From positions 2,868,001 to 2,932,000 of the forward strand of contig NZ_CP150496.1 in the NCBI RefSeq assembly GCF_038019025.1: a stretch of DNA of 64,000 nt, given 5' to 3'. The translations under genes were made by a program, and so were the position numbers. Positions 63,113 to 64,000 of this stretch are shown here, in pieces. Source of the DNA: Polaribacter marinaquae (lineage in GTDB: Bacteria; Bacteroidota; Bacteroidia; Flavobacteriales; Flavobacteriaceae). The notes beneath the pieces are model-generated. The model saw nothing but the letters and a program-made list of their open reading frames with translations. It had not been told where the DNA came from and did not search any database. The stretch's first letter is position 1; each line of letters starts with the position of its first letter.

Positions 63113-63952
63113 ATGTCAAATTACAAAACAAGATACGCGTCTAATCCGCAATCAGTAAAAAACTATAATACAGAAGAATTGCGAAGTGAATTCTTAATTG
63201 AAAATGTTCTAAAAGAAGACAATATAGAGTGGATATATTCTCATTACGATAGATTTATGGTGGCTGGTGTAGTACCAATTAAATCTACGGTAACATTAGA
63301 AACAATTGATCCTTTAAAGTCAACTTATTTTTTAGAAAGAAGAGAGTTGGGTATCATTAATATTGGTGGTACTGGTGCTGTTTATGTTGATGGAAAAAAA
63401 AACTCACTAGCTCATAAAGAAGCTTTATATGTAGGTCAAGGTAACAAAGAAATTGTTTTTGAGAGCGAAGATTCAAAAAAACCAGCTCAATTTTACTTAA
63501 ACTCAACACCTGCTCATAAAGCATTTCCTGTTAAAAAAATAGGAGCTGATGATGTAGAAGTAATAGAATTAGGGTCGCCAGAAACTGCAAACGCTAGAAC
63601 CTTAAGAAAATATATTGTAAATAGTGTTGTAGATGTTTGCCAATTACAAATGGGAATGACTACTATAAAAACAGGAAGTAGCTGGAACACTATGCCTGCT
63701 CACGTTCATGATAGACGTATGGAAGTTTATTTCTATTTTGAAGTGCCAAAAGACCAGGCAGTTTGTCATTTTATGGGGCAACCAAAAGAAACACGTCATA
63801 TTTGGATGGCAGATGGCGAAGCTGTTATTTCTCCACCTTGGTCTATTCATTCAGGATCAGGAACTTCTAGCTATTCATTTATTTGGGGAATGGCAGGAGA
63901 AAACTTAGATTATGGAGATATGGATGTATGTAAAATAAACGAATTAAGATAG
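63113..63952 (+). CDS. kduI: 5-dehydro-4-deoxy-D-glucuronate isomerase
   Basis: KduI isomerises the unsaturated uronate product of pectate lyase (DKI) to 2,5-diketo-3-deoxygluconate in pectin catabolism. The 279-residue cupin protein matches the family in length. Metal-site residues are visible in T-M-P-A-H-V-H-D-R-R-M-E-V-Y and H-S-G-S-G-T. I set the start at ATG 63113 (M-S-N-Y-K-T-R-Y-A-S-N-P); the frame is open upstream to 63080, but that part overlaps the promoter. kduD follows after 8 nt. Confidence 0.95.
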   Translation: MSNYKTRYASNPQSVKNYNTEELRSEFLIENVLKEDNIEWIYSHYDRFMVAGVVPIKSTVTLETIDPLKSTYFLERRELGIINIGGTGAVYVDGKKNSLAHKEALYVGQGNKEIVFESEDSKKPAQFYLNSTPAHKAFPVKKIGADDVEVIELGSPETANARTLRKYIVNSVVDVCQLQMGMTTIKTGSSWNTMPAHVHDRRMEVYFYFEVPKDQAVCHFMGQPKETRHIWMADGEAVISPPWSIHSGSGTSSYSFIWGMAGENLDYGDMDVCKINELR

Positions 63953-63960
63953 ACTTAAAA

Positions 63961-64000
63961 ATGTCAATAGATTTATTTGATTTAAAAGGCAAAGTAGCGC
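63961..64000 (+). CDS. kduD: Start of a kduD-like short-chain dehydrogenase (cut by window end)
   Basis: ATG at 63961 opens M-S-I-D-L-F-D-L-K-G-K-V-A, the usual N-terminus of 2-dehydro-3-deoxy-D-gluconate 5-dehydrogenase (KduD), whose NAD-binding motif would come just past the window edge. Position directly after kduI supports this. Only 13 codons are visible. Confidence 0.65.
   Translation, partial: MSIDLFDLKGKVA

Overview
The window is AT-rich (Flavobacteriia-like) bacterial chromosome. Promoters follow the Bacteroidota pattern (TAnnTTTG, sometimes with a TTG about 19-20 nt upstream), Shine-Dalgarno sequences are weak or absent, and the gene families (M56-TonB proteins, SecDF fusion, DUF3667, DUF456, T9SS sorting domain, pectin-use genes) point to a marine Flavobacteriaceae member of the Polaribacter/Tenacibaculum type. 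The genus is inferred, not proven. I see no rRNA, tRNA, insertion sequence, prophage or CRISPR array.

Layout. 1-5.4 kb: rsmG, a DUF1826-like protein, glutaminase, a DUF3667 protein, lysS, then a non-coding patch with two structured-RNA candidates. 5.4-10.9 kb: DUF456 protein and a BlaI/BlaR-like sensor cluster with three operator copies and TonB-C paralogues. 10.9-23.1 kb: housekeeping genes (obgE, a fused hpt-adk, fused secDF, fhs, mdh, an outer-membrane protein, gyrB). 23.7-28.0 kb: a TonB-dependent receptor and a fused alpha/beta-hydrolase/GDPD. 28.2-33.3 kb: an asparagine-tRNA operon, gatC-gatA-(gatB::aspS). 34.3-42.5 kb: the trp operon with trpL attenuator and unusual embedded genes. 42.5-49.8 kb: FKBP lipoprotein, tricorn-like protease, and an M28 peptidase/DoxX/amidohydrolase operon. 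49.9-54.7 kb: outer-membrane barrel plus TPR protein. 54.9-58.4 kb: ftsE, two glycosyltransferases and a 2OG-Fe(II) oxygenase. 58.6-59.0 kb: tandem tiny zinc-ribbon genes, one frameshifted. 59.2-64.0 kb: pectin degradation (T9SS protein, CE12-like esterase, PL10-CE8 fusion, kduI, start of kduD).

The most notable system is at 28.2-33.3 kb. All parts of the indirect route to Asn-tRNA(Asn) lie in one transcription unit: GatC, GatA, and a single polypeptide joining GatB to an aspartyl-tRNA synthetase. The synthetase carries His at a position associated with non-discriminating AspRS. Upstream is a 15-codon leader peptide with eight Asn codons, followed at once by a candidate antiterminator segment and an intrinsic terminator. 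That is the arrangement expected of ribosome-mediated attenuation sensing Asn-tRNA. The GatB-AspRS linker is encoded by palindromic repeat-like DNA resembling an intergenic element in the trp operon, which suggests how the fusion arose. The same window holds a similarly built Trp attenuator before trpE, so the mechanism seems to be in general use in this organism.
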